Below are positions 54,773-62,672 of a DNA stretch of 64,000 bases, piece after piece (within the stretch, counting starts at the first letter, position 1; every line of letters begins with the position of its first letter). The position numbers and the translations under genes were made by a program. The notes beneath the pieces were generated by a model. The model was not told the origin of the DNA. It saw only the letters and a program-made list of their open reading frames with translations, and did no database searches. Source of the DNA: an uncultured Prevotellaceae bacterium (GTDB taxonomy: Bacteria > Bacteroidota > Bacteroidia > Bacteroidales > Bacteroidaceae); assembly GCA_902780635.1 (NCBI GenBank), contig CACZGH010000001.1, positions 124,001 through 188,000 of the forward strand. Reading direction: 5' to 3'.

Positions 54773-55867
54773 ATGCACTACCACGGACTATCCTTGCGCA
54801 AACGGGCGGCTTTGGAGATAGAGCGACTCATCAACGCCGACCTGGCCCGCCGACATCCCCTTCAACAGTTGTTTTGGGAATGCACACTGCGGTGCGACCT
54901 CCATTGCCGCCACTGTGGCAGTGACTGCAAGATGAAGTCCGACTCACGTGACATGCCCTTTGAAGATTTCGCCCGCGTGTTGGAGAGTATACGCCGGCGT
55001 ACCGACCCAAACAACGTATACATCACCATCTCGGGCGGCGAACCCCTTATGCGCGCTGACCTCGAGGAGTGTGGCCGCCGCATCTACGACATGGGCTTCC
55101 CCTGGGGCATCGTCACCAACGCCCTCCACCTTACACCCGAACGGTTTCGCCGCCTCGTCGACGCCGGCATCCACGGCATGGCTATCAGTCTCGACGGGTT
55201 GGAAGAGAACCATAACTGGATGCGGGGCAATGACCAGAGTTTCCGCCGTGTGGAGGAAGCCATCGCCATGCTGCGTGAGGAACCGCTCGTGATCTACGAC
55301 ATCGTGACCTGCGCCACCGAGCGCAATATCCATGAACTGCCCGCCCTGCGCCAGTGGCTCATCGACCATGGGGTGGAGATGTGGCGTGTGATTGACGTCT
55401 TTCCATCGGGGCGCGCCGCTACCGACCCACAGATGTTGCTCACTGACGAGCACTATCGTCAGTTGCTCGACTTCATCCGCACCTCCGAGCGCGAATGCCC
55501 CACGTTGTCAGTCAATTACGGATGTGAGGGTTTTGTTGGGGAATATGAGATGGACGTCAGGCCCATCGCCTTCCACTGCCATGCCGGCATCACCGTGGGC
55601 GGCGTGATGGCCGACGGGCGCATCGCCGCCTGCGCGAGCATCCGCTCTGACTATTCGCAGGGCAACATCTATACCGACGACTTCATGGATGTGTGGGAGA
55701 ACCGCTTCCAGCCATATCGTGATCATAGCTGGATGCGCAAGGGACAATGTGCCGACTGCAATATGTGGCGCTACTGTCAGGGCAACGGCATGCACCTACG
55801 TGACGCCGACGGGCACCTCATGCAGTGCCATCTAGCAAGGCTAATGAGGGGAAAGCAGAAAAGTTAA
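54773..55867 (+). CDS. Radical SAM/SPASM-type enzyme of the rSAM/lipoprotein pair
   Basis: 364 residues. The radical SAM motif is CDLHCRHC (C41, C45, C48; C-x3-C-x2-C), followed by ISGGEPLMR and AISLDGLEENHNWMRG. A C-terminal Cys-rich region (CHAG, CASIRSD, CADCNMWRYC, CHLARL) is SPASM-like and would hold additional Fe-S clusters. Such enzymes modify peptide or protein side chains. The lipoprotein gene just upstream is the obvious partner. The chemistry is unknown; the usual SPASM products are thioethers, C-C or C-O crosslinks, or epimers. Confidence 0.88.
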   Translation: MHYHGLSLRKRAALEIERLINADLARRHPLQQLFWECTLRCDLHCRHCGSDCKMKSDSRDMPFEDFARVLESIRRRTDPNNVYITISGGEPLMRADLEECGRRIYDMGFPWGIVTNALHLTPERFRRLVDAGIHGMAISLDGLEENHNWMRGNDQSFRRVEEAIAMLREEPLVIYDIVTCATERNIHELPALRQWLIDHGVEMWRVIDVFPSGRAATDPQMLLTDEHYRQLLDFIRTSERECPTLSVNYGCEGFVGEYEMDVRPIAFHCHAGITVGGVMADGRIAACASIRSDYSQGNIYTDDFMDVWENRFQPYRDHSWMRKGQCADCNMWRYCQGNGMHLRDADGHLMQCHLARLMRGKQKS

Positions 55868-56008
55868 CATAATTTTCCGCATTATTTCCGCAATTTCCGT
55901 CTATCTCCGCAATCCAACACACCATTTGTTTGCTTGCAAACAATCATTTTCGTGATTCTTTTGCCTTTTTCGTCTTTTTCGCAATCTTTCCCCCAGAATA
56001 TCGCTGAA

Positions 56009-56839
56009 TTATTCTTTGTCCTTACGGTCGTGGGTGATTACTTCGATAAGTTGTGCCACAAAGCGCTCCAACGCACCAACCTTGAGACCAGGCATATGAT
56101 CGCCAGAAGAGTAAATGGTAGTGCCGTCTTCAAACTTTGCACTCATCCCCCAATGATCCCCATCGAAGAAGTCGGCATGTATCATCGCGTCGGGCAGTGG
56201 ACACCCCTTGATCCGATAGCTGGGATGCAACTGATAGAGTCTTTCACGCTCGAAGATGGTGCGCAGCGAGTCGAGCACCCCCAAATCACAGTAAATCTTG
56301 TTTTCCTGTGAGGGATTGCCCCATGTCAGCAGTACTTCTTCCTGTCCATTTTTCTTGATTTCAAAGGGAGAATACGGGTTGTGAGCCATGCCATTTCGCC
56401 GGTATGTAAGACTGACGAGTTGGCCGTTCGGCATCTCACGTCGGTCTGCAGCCTGGTTGTCTAAGAAGTCATTGTATTCCATATTGAAATACTGAAACCG
56501 CATCATCTCCCGGTCAATCTCCCTTAATGTCTTCTCTATGAGGGCAGAGTCTTTGATGGCCGAACCGATATACTGCTTGATATACTCATTCTGCCGCTGT
56601 CGCATCACCGCCTCCCCCCAAGCTTTTTCCAATTCTGCAACGTCTTTTTCCTTTAGATCCATCACCCAGTCCAGGCAGACCTTGTCGTCCTGCAGCAGCT
56701 CAGGCCTCGGCACGCGGTCTTTTCCTTCCTTCACCATGGCCGCCAACTGTTTCCGTTCTTTCTTACTCAATTCCTTCTGTTGCGCCTGTGCGCCGGTCAG
56801 CATCAGCGCCGCCATCAGGCAAAAAAACAATTTTCTCAT
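56009..56839 (-). CDS. Hypothetical secreted protein
   Basis: 276 residues with a signal peptide (MRKLFFCLMAALMLTGAQA). A helical first part with many charged residues (ELSKKERKQLAAMVKEGKD) is followed by a mixed region and a C-terminal part with YDF/DGDHWGMSAKFED. No family recognised. It faces the radical SAM gene across 141 bp. Its own operon context is not clear, since the next minus-strand gene ends 246 bp away. Confidence 0.6.
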   Translation of the reverse strand: MRKLFFCLMAALMLTGAQAQQKELSKKERKQLAAMVKEGKDRVPRPELLQDDKVCLDWVMDLKEKDVAELEKAWGEAVMRQRQNEYIKQYIGSAIKDSALIEKTLREIDREMMRFQYFNMEYNDFLDNQAADRREMPNGQLVSLTYRRNGMAHNPYSPFEIKKNGQEEVLLTWGNPSQENKIYCDLGVLDSLRTIFERERLYQLHPSYRIKGCPLPDAMIHADFFDGDHWGMSAKFEDGTTIYSSGDHMPGLKVGALERFVAQLIEVITHDRKDKE

Positions 56840-56948
56840 ATACCTGCACCCTTTAGCATTTCATGTTGTAAAGATAGTGATTTTTCACGAAAGCTCCTGC
56901 GATATGGAGCAGATTTTATGAAAAAGTAACCATTCGCCATCATGGGGT

Positions 56949-57042
56949 GATGCCCAAAGGAAATGGTTTCGAAAGACTTCATCCCCATAAACGACAGCAG
57001 CCACACCCCTTTTCAGTGATGTGGCTGCTGCCGATGGGCATC
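56949..57042. ncRNA. Possible structured RNA element between two minus-strand genes
   Basis: Nested pairing: GATGCCCA (56949-56956) with TGGGCATC (57035-57042), and inside it an 11-bp stem CAGCAGCCACA (56995-57005) with TGTGGCTGCTG (57020-57030). ATGGGG and CCCCAT near 56942 and 56982 can pair as an alternative. The strand is undecided, and there is no T-run. Confidence 0.35.
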
Positions 57043-57084
57043 TTAACCCGTGCAATCGTTCTTCTCGTATCCTTCTCAAAGAAG

Positions 57085-58200
57085 TCATTTCATTTTTGTC
57101 TTCCGAATCAGATATTTCTTATAGAAAAAATGCCAAAATCGGGAAACGGGTCTTCCGATAATCGTTTCAGAAGGGAATTCCACAGCAAAATGCAGATTGC
57201 GATAAGTTTCCAGCAAGAACTGTTGCATCTTTGTTTTCCCTTTAAAAGAATACCGCTCATCATGTTTGCCAAAATTACCCGCATAGATAATCTCATTCAA
57301 CATCATTTTACCGATTTTTTCATTTGTCGGAGTGATAAGATATTTTTGATCTAAACCTAAAACATTTTCCATTACCCACATGACCCCACATGAGAATTTG
57401 TACATGTTGAGCCACTTCAGTGTTTTTCTCGTCTCTTCTTTCTCTTCGTCAGAAAAACCAGTCATCAACAGATAATAGTAATCAACAAAATGTCTAAGTC
57501 CTATCCCCTCAAAGAAAAAATGATGCATGATGTGCGTCATCTGGAAAATCAAATCAAACTTGCGGTCAAGGACCCATATCCACCCTGCAGAGTTGGGCAA
57601 TTCGACTTTGTTTTTGAATTGTTCCTCTTTATGCTGCTTGAAATATTTCCTCAGTCTCCATTCATAAAAAAGATTCCCCATAAATGATGGCACGAAATGA
57701 ATCTCGGCAGAGGTCGTTGTAAGGGGAACCTCTATATGATGATATTCAATATTGGCCTCAGGCATCACACTTTTGACATATTTGATGATGTCAATAGTGT
57801 CCCTGTCGGTCCATATGTCAACGTCTCCTGGTGCCCTCCATTGCGGATTGGGATACATCCTTGCATTGGCTTGCCCTTTCAACGTGCAACTTCTTATGCC
57901 AGCCCTTTCATAGAGGTATGACGTCAGCTTGGCATTATCCTTATTGACCTTTTCATTCTCTTCTTCCATGTCCTTGACATAATAATACCATTTGAGCATT
58001 ATTTTCTTGTCAAGTCGATAAGGTGTCTTGCTGAGCTTGTTGATCCCCTGAAGAATGATTCCTGCAATAGACTGCTTAATACTGAAGATATACAAATCAT
58101 TCCAAGGAATATCATTGATATTGCTTGGAATCGGTGCTTCTGGGTCAAGAGAATATTTCAGAAAGTCAGCAAAAAGAGGATTGTATTTTACATCTCTCAT
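57085..58200 (-). CDS. Nucleotidyltransferase-like protein (NTP_transf_5 type), second copy
   Basis: 371 residues. A predicted pol-beta-like nucleotidyltransferase domain with KGQANARMYPNPQWRAPGD and the acidic pair GDVDIW (about 122-127), then EIHFVPS. It is clearly a paralogue of the next upstream protein: ERYSFKGK against ERYTARKM and HFFFEGIGLRHFVDYYYLL against HFFIEGIGLRQFVDYYYAL. Members of this family occur in glycan and peptide-modification clusters, with unknown substrate. It ends the cluster; nothing recognised follows in the same direction. Confidence 0.8.
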   Translation of the reverse strand: MRDVKYNPLFADFLKYSLDPEAPIPSNINDIPWNDLYIFSIKQSIAGIILQGINKLSKTPYRLDKKIMLKWYYYVKDMEEENEKVNKDNAKLTSYLYERAGIRSCTLKGQANARMYPNPQWRAPGDVDIWTDRDTIDIIKYVKSVMPEANIEYHHIEVPLTTTSAEIHFVPSFMGNLFYEWRLRKYFKQHKEEQFKNKVELPNSAGWIWVLDRKFDLIFQMTHIMHHFFFEGIGLRHFVDYYYLLMTGFSDEEKEETRKTLKWLNMYKFSCGVMWVMENVLGLDQKYLITPTNEKIGKMMLNEIIYAGNFGKHDERYSFKGKTKMQQFLLETYRNLHFAVEFPSETIIGRPVSRFWHFFYKKYLIRKTKMK

Positions 58201-58228
58201 GATGGATGAAAAGATTAAATACAGGAGT

Positions 58229-59287
58229 TCACATTTTCCATTTCTGGTTGACTATTTTTCGTCCTATTCCCCAAAGAGCTTCAGATGGAAATATGGGCGC
58301 CAGCTTCAGCAACCGCCATACATCAGTAGCACCACGAACAAGATATCCCATTTTTCTTGCAGTATATCGCTCATCATAGCGGCCAAAATTACCACCTTCC
58401 AAAATCTCTTTCATGAGCATTTTACCGATTTTCTCATCAGGCTTTGTTATGAGACACCGATCATCAATCTCAAATATCTTTTTCTCCACCCACATCACTC
58501 CTCTGGCGAATTTCAGCATCCCAAGATGTTGAAGCGTCGTCTCGTAATCCACATCATGCTTTGCATTACTCAGCGCATAATAATAGTCCACAAATTGTCG
58601 CAGGCCGATACCCTCAATGAAAAAATGAGACATGATATGAGCGAGTTGCTGAATCAGATTAAACTCTGGAGTTGAAACAAATACCCTACCCTCGGTCTCT
58701 GGCAATTCCACCTGATGGGTAAATTGAGTGTCTGCATTCTCAAAAGCCCATTGCCTCAACCTCTTGTCAGATACGATACCGCTCATGAAACATGGACGAT
58801 AATGCACCTCCACCTCAACGTCATCGAATATGGGAAAATGTATGTGTAACCTTCCGTCTTGAGCATCAGGGCATTTTGATTTGACGAATTGAGCGATTTG
58901 GTTTCGGCTCCCCTCTATCCAGATGTCAATATCTCCTGGCATGCGTGACATCGGGTTGGGATACATCAGCGTGTTTCCCTGGCCCTTGATGATGCAATAA
59001 CGGAATCCAGCATCTTCAAAGATTTTCCCTACCTCCACCGCCCGCTGATTGAGTTTGCGATTGTCTGCTTCTATGGCGTTTTTGAATTTCATCATGTTTA
59101 TGACGCACCTCTTCTGCAACTGCACGTGGTTGTTCACCATGCATTCGATGATCAGTCCTTGCACGCTCTGTTTCTCCGCCACTTCCATCATCGCCTTAAA
59201 TTCGTAAGGCGTCATGGCAAACTGCCCCATCGGCTGTTGTGTGACAGCCGAGCGGAGCATGGAGAAAAAGAACTCAGTTTTGGTCAT
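58229..59287 (-). CDS. Nucleotidyltransferase-like protein (NTP_transf_5 type), first copy
   Basis: 352 residues from the chosen ATG. KGQGNTLMYPNPMSRMPGDIDIW contains the active-site Asp pair; EVEVHYRPCF follows. The N-terminal half is helical. Starting at the ATG at 59305 would add six residues (MHIFII); MTKTEFFFSML aligns better with its paralogue's start. It stands 34 bp behind the KAS III stop in the same orientation. The tandem copies share structure from the GDxDxW motif to the C-terminus. Confidence 0.8.
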   Translation of the reverse strand: MTKTEFFFSMLRSAVTQQPMGQFAMTPYEFKAMMEVAEKQSVQGLIIECMVNNHVQLQKRCVINMMKFKNAIEADNRKLNQRAVEVGKIFEDAGFRYCIIKGQGNTLMYPNPMSRMPGDIDIWIEGSRNQIAQFVKSKCPDAQDGRLHIHFPIFDDVEVEVHYRPCFMSGIVSDKRLRQWAFENADTQFTHQVELPETEGRVFVSTPEFNLIQQLAHIMSHFFIEGIGLRQFVDYYYALSNAKHDVDYETTLQHLGMLKFARGVMWVEKKIFEIDDRCLITKPDEKIGKMLMKEILEGGNFGRYDERYTARKMGYLVRGATDVWRLLKLAPIFPSEALWGIGRKIVNQKWKM

Positions 59288-59321
59288 GATGATGAATATA
59301 TGCACATATAAATAGAGACTA

Positions 59322-60383
59322 CTATATCTCTACAATATCACTTAATTTGCAGTCTACAAAAGGCACAATAGCTGTAGCCCATGCCATTCCGACTCCGAAA
59401 GCACTCAACATCAGTTTCTTACGCCCTTCAAGTTTCCCCTGAAGCTCGCTTACAATCGTAAGTGGCACTGACACAGAAGAAGTATTTCCGAACTTCTGGA
59501 TAGTCCATGGTATCCTTGTATTATCCAACTTCATCTTCTTGGCTATGTAATTATTGATAAAAGCATTGGCTTGATGGAAAACATAATAATCCATGGATTG
59601 TATGTCTTCGCCTGTTGTCTCCATCAGACGCTTGATGTCTTTAGGAATCTCCACAATTACAAAATTGAACACATCTGCGCCCTTCATAAATGCCTGCTCG
59701 TCAGTACGGGCATTGCCATATTCATCAATAATATATTTGCGAAGAGTCTCAGGGGTGCTCATATGGCGATACCCGCCCGCTGGAATCATGATCAGCTCAC
59801 CACGAGAACCATCCGAGTTCATGGAGAAATGGCTGTTGCCATATTTATCATCCCTTTCAATAAGCGCTGCCACTCCACCGTCTCCAAAAATAAACGCTGC
59901 CCTGCGGTCTTTACGCGAATAGACTTTGGATCGCGTCTCACCATCAAGCAACAAAGCGTAACGAAGACCGTGCTTCTCCATAAAAGAATAGACAATACTT
60001 AGCCCGAACAAGAATCCAGAACAGCCCAGATTCACATCAAAAGCTATACAAGAGGTAGGCAAGCCCAGTCTGTCCTGCAAAAGATATGATGTGGCAGGCA
60101 TCCTATAGTCTGGAGTTTGCGAAACGAAAATGAGAAGATCGATCTTAGAACGGTCAATATCATTATCTTCAAAGAGTTTTTCTGCTGCGGCAAAACAGAG
60201 ATCAGAAGAACAAGTGTTTTCATCGGCAAAACGCCGCTCGTACACACCTACCTTATCTACGACCTTCCTCACATCTTCTTCTGGAAAAATGTCGAGGTCA
60301 TATTTGTAATTGTCGATAACTCGGGAAGGAACAGCCGCAGCCATTGCCTTTATTCCAACATTTTTATAAGTTATTATAGCCAT
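59322..60383 (-). CDS. KAS III-like beta-ketoacyl-ACP synthase, first copy
   Basis: 353 residues with the thiolase fold of FabH. The catalytic Cys is C121 in NLGCSGF, His in FHQAN and Asn in FGNTSS, so the triad is complete. The start MAIITYKNVGIKAMAAAVPS is typical of KAS III proteins in Bacteroidota polysaccharide clusters. It condenses an acyl-CoA with malonyl-ACP, or transfers an acyl group. Its upstream neighbour in the transcript is the fabD remnant, and the downstream ones are the nucleotidyltransferases. Confidence 0.87.
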   Translation of the reverse strand: MAIITYKNVGIKAMAAAVPSRVIDNYKYDLDIFPEEDVRKVVDKVGVYERRFADENTCSSDLCFAAAEKLFEDNDIDRSKIDLLIFVSQTPDYRMPATSYLLQDRLGLPTSCIAFDVNLGCSGFLFGLSIVYSFMEKHGLRYALLLDGETRSKVYSRKDRRAAFIFGDGGVAALIERDDKYGNSHFSMNSDGSRGELIMIPAGGYRHMSTPETLRKYIIDEYGNARTDEQAFMKGADVFNFVIVEIPKDIKRLMETTGEDIQSMDYYVFHQANAFINNYIAKKMKLDNTRIPWTIQKFGNTSSVSVPLTIVSELQGKLEGRKKLMLSAFGVGMAWATAIVPFVDCKLSDIVEI

Positions 60384-60463
60384 AATATATCATATATCCA
60401 TGATAACAATCTCTGAGATTCTATTTATCGTGGGTTCAACAAACAAACATGTAAAATACAATG

Positions 60464-60730
60464 CACCACCGCCACCAACGGAGAGAAATCTCCTAAAGAA
60501 TGGCCAGCAACCATATCAGTATTAAAGCCATCCATACAGATAAAGGAATGAAAGAAAACTGTTTGCTCCAAGTCTTCATTAGTTCCATTGAACATAATGT
60601 CAGTGATAATTCATCCACATATCCTATTAGCATTGTTGAAAAAGAGCTTTACTTTTTCATTACTCCCATAAAAGTCTTTGCCCATCCCAACGGATTGTGT
60701 ACCCTTAACAGGGAGTAAAAGTGCTTTCAA
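60464..60730 (-). pseudogene. Remnant of fabD (malonyl-CoA:ACP transacylase)
   Basis: Read on the minus strand from 60730: TTG-AAA-GCA, as if from ATG-AAA-GCA, then LLLPVKGTQSVGMGKDFY, comparable to FPGQGSQ..GMGKDLY of FabD. Then come FFNNANRICG, an in-frame TGA, TDIMFNGTNEDLEQT, a short gap, and MDGFNTDMVAGHSLGDF, which holds the active-site Ser motif GHSLG. The C-terminal two thirds are missing. It starts 3 bp behind the ATP-grasp stop. The plus-strand frame at 60500-60718 is a shadow. It is a broken gene with the nucleophile motif still readable. Confidence 0.7.
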
Positions 60731-60732
60731 AA

Positions 60733-61737
60733 TCAGTAATAATTCAATATTTGCTTATATAATCCGATATTGTTACATTGAATTAATTCTGCGCTGGGGC
60801 ATATATTTCCTTCTATGACTTCTATACCATCTGGAGTTAATGCAATATCCCAACCTACATATCTTGCATTAGGAAGGTGTTTAGCCAATTTAACAGCATA
60901 TTCCTTCAATTCATCAAAATGGGGTATCTGGAATCCTGGCATTATTTTTTCACTTGTAGGGTGCTTAACATAATAGTTGCCAATAGAGTCCCGGCCAGCA
61001 CCATCAATTACACCAGTTTCAATATCAACATGGTAACATGTTCCTCCTCCTAAGAGGTTGTCTATCAATGCTCCTTTCCTTCCTGTTCGCAATAAAAATG
61101 CTAAAATATAAACATCTCCATGCGAATCAATACAAGTAACAACCCTAAACGTATTCAATGAAGAGTCATTCAGTTTTGCTAAAGTGGAATCATTCTTAAT
61201 ATGTTCTTCAACAACAACGGGAGCACCTGCATCTCGCACTTCAAATAATTCTTCAAGAGTATTTCCAACATGTATTCCTAAACCATAATATAAATTATTT
61301 GGCTTAATTATATACATTTTGTTTTTCAAAGACAGATAAAAATCAGATAGTTGTTGGTCTGTTGTTTTAGTGTCTATGAATAAGAAGCGTCTTTTGATAA
61401 AACCAGAAAAATATTCGTTAAATCGACCTTTATCATTAAGAATCCGATTTGACTGTTCGTCATTAAACAATCCGTTCAATTTTCTGTTTCTCCGCATTGT
61501 AACGAAGTTAGCTTTCCCTTTCCTATTTAATAATGAAAAAGAAAGGAACTCATACTCCTCAGGTGTTACCCCAGAAACAATATAGTTCCATAGGTATGTC
61601 AAGAGCGAACGTTGCTTATGTACAGTGGTGGGGGACATATTGCGATATTGAGAAAAAACTTCTACTTTTGTAAGTGTCAATTTATGATAAAAACCAGGTA
61701 ACACGTATCGAACAACTTTTTTTAAAAACCGAATCAT
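60733..61737 (-). CDS. Sugar-transfer-associated ATP-grasp protein
   Basis: 334 residues. The ATP-grasp elements are visible: KPNNLYYGLGIHVG (ATP-binding), VVEEHIK (about 172), FLLRTGRKGALIDNLLGGG (about 218-236), ITPDG-EVIEGNICPSAE (metal/ATP Glu and Asn near the end, VIEGN). The N-terminal region is helical and basic. The family called sugar-transfer-associated ATP-grasp is found in cell-surface glycan loci, but its reaction is not known (amide or ester bond formation is likely). The composition is more A+T-rich than in the left part of the window. It is flanked by two gene remnants. Confidence 0.78.
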   Translation of the reverse strand: MIRFLKKVVRYVLPGFYHKLTLTKVEVFSQYRNMSPTTVHKQRSLLTYLWNYIVSGVTPEEYEFLSFSLLNRKGKANFVTMRRNRKLNGLFNDEQSNRILNDKGRFNEYFSGFIKRRFLFIDTKTTDQQLSDFYLSLKNKMYIIKPNNLYYGLGIHVGNTLEELFEVRDAGAPVVVEEHIKNDSTLAKLNDSSLNTFRVVTCIDSHGDVYILAFLLRTGRKGALIDNLLGGGTCYHVDIETGVIDGAGRDSIGNYYVKHPTSEKIMPGFQIPHFDELKEYAVKLAKHLPNARYVGWDIALTPDGIEVIEGNICPSAELIQCNNIGLYKQILNYY

Positions 61738-61741
61738 TACT

Positions 61742-61815
61742 TTAAATATCTATTATTTCACTAATTTTGCAATCCACAAATGGCACAATGCTGTTGACTA
61801 TGCCATGCCAACTTT
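61742..61815 (-). pseudogene. C-terminal remnant of a third KAS III gene
   Basis: On the minus strand the last codons read VPFVDCKISEIIDI-stop, against VPFVDCKLSDIVEI-stop of the intact KAS III at 59322. Upstream, VGMA-stop-STA in another frame matches VGMAWATA, so a frameshift and a stop lie within 25 codons. The stop codon ends 5 bp before the ATP-grasp start. The rest of this gene is absent. Confidence 0.75.
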
Positions 61816-61913
61816 CTTAGATAATATCTAATATATCCTTTATGTAACTATTTTATGGCTTGTTTATGTATTCAGCAACATTTAACTAAACAGACAAGAT
61901 ATTAATGGGGGAA

Positions 61914-62672
61914 TCATCTTAATATGACTCCCCCATCTACAACAAGAGTATGGCCTGTTATCCATGATGATGCATCAGACAAAAGATAGATAATTGCAAA
62001 TGCAATGTCTACTGGACGGCCAAAACGACCTAAAGGGTAGGCTTTCATATTTTTCTCCAAATCAGATTCAGAAATGGTGCCTGCAGATAGGATATTTGTT
62101 GCAACAAAGCCAGGATTGACGCTGTTGCTACGTATGCCATTAGATGCCATCTCTAAAGCTAAACCTTTCATAAATGCATTCAACCCTCCCTTGGAAATAC
62201 CATACATGGTATTGCCGACAGTGGAAATCATGACTCCTCCAATAGATGATGTAAACACCACAGAACTTCCCTTGGTTATTTTTTTCTTTTTTAGTAGACG
62301 TTGAGTGAGAAGCACAGGGCCTATCATGTTAACATTTAATACTTCTGAAAGACTTTCTTGGTTGATGAATTTGACAGGTAATGTCTTGACAATACCAGCA
62401 TTCAGTGAAACGCCATCTAAATGTGGAAGAGAATCAGCAAAATTGTATATATTGTCGACTTCAGAAAGATCGGAAAGAATCATCTCGTGTTTTTGACCAA
62501 AAGACAGGTCAAGGCATTCAAATGTCTTTTTCAGACGAGATTCATTTCTGGCAGTGATGATTACTGTCGCTCCCATCTTGGAACATTCTATGGCAGTAGA
62601 TTGCCCAATTCCTGATGAAGCTCCGGTGATTAAGATCGTTTTATTCTCTAAAGTATAAGGATTATATGACAT
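61914..62672 (-). CDS. SDR-family 3-oxoacyl reductase-like protein
   Basis: 252 residues. Rossmann NAD(P) motif TGASSGIG (about 15-22), NAG motif (SLNAGIV), the catalytic Ser in FTSSIGG, and YGISKGG (Tyr-x3-Lys), all FabG-like, with the usual ending ITGHTLVVDGGVILR. It would reduce the beta-keto group of an acyl-ACP made by the KAS III. ATG 62672 overlaps the KAS III stop by 11 bp; an ATG at 62708 would overlap by 47 bp. Confidence 0.85.
   Translation of the reverse strand: MSYNPYTLENKTILITGASSGIGQSTAIECSKMGATVIITARNESRLKKTFECLDLSFGQKHEMILSDLSEVDNIYNFADSLPHLDGVSLNAGIVKTLPVKFINQESLSEVLNVNMIGPVLLTQRLLKKKKITKGSSVVFTSSIGGVMISTVGNTMYGISKGGLNAFMKGLALEMASNGIRSNSVNPGFVATNILSAGTISESDLEKNMKAYPLGRFGRPVDIAFAIIYLLSDASSWITGHTLVVDGGVILR

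Noticed and set aside
60500-60718. A 72-codon plus-strand frame
   Set aside because: It is the opposite strand of the fabD remnant and shows no protein-like features.
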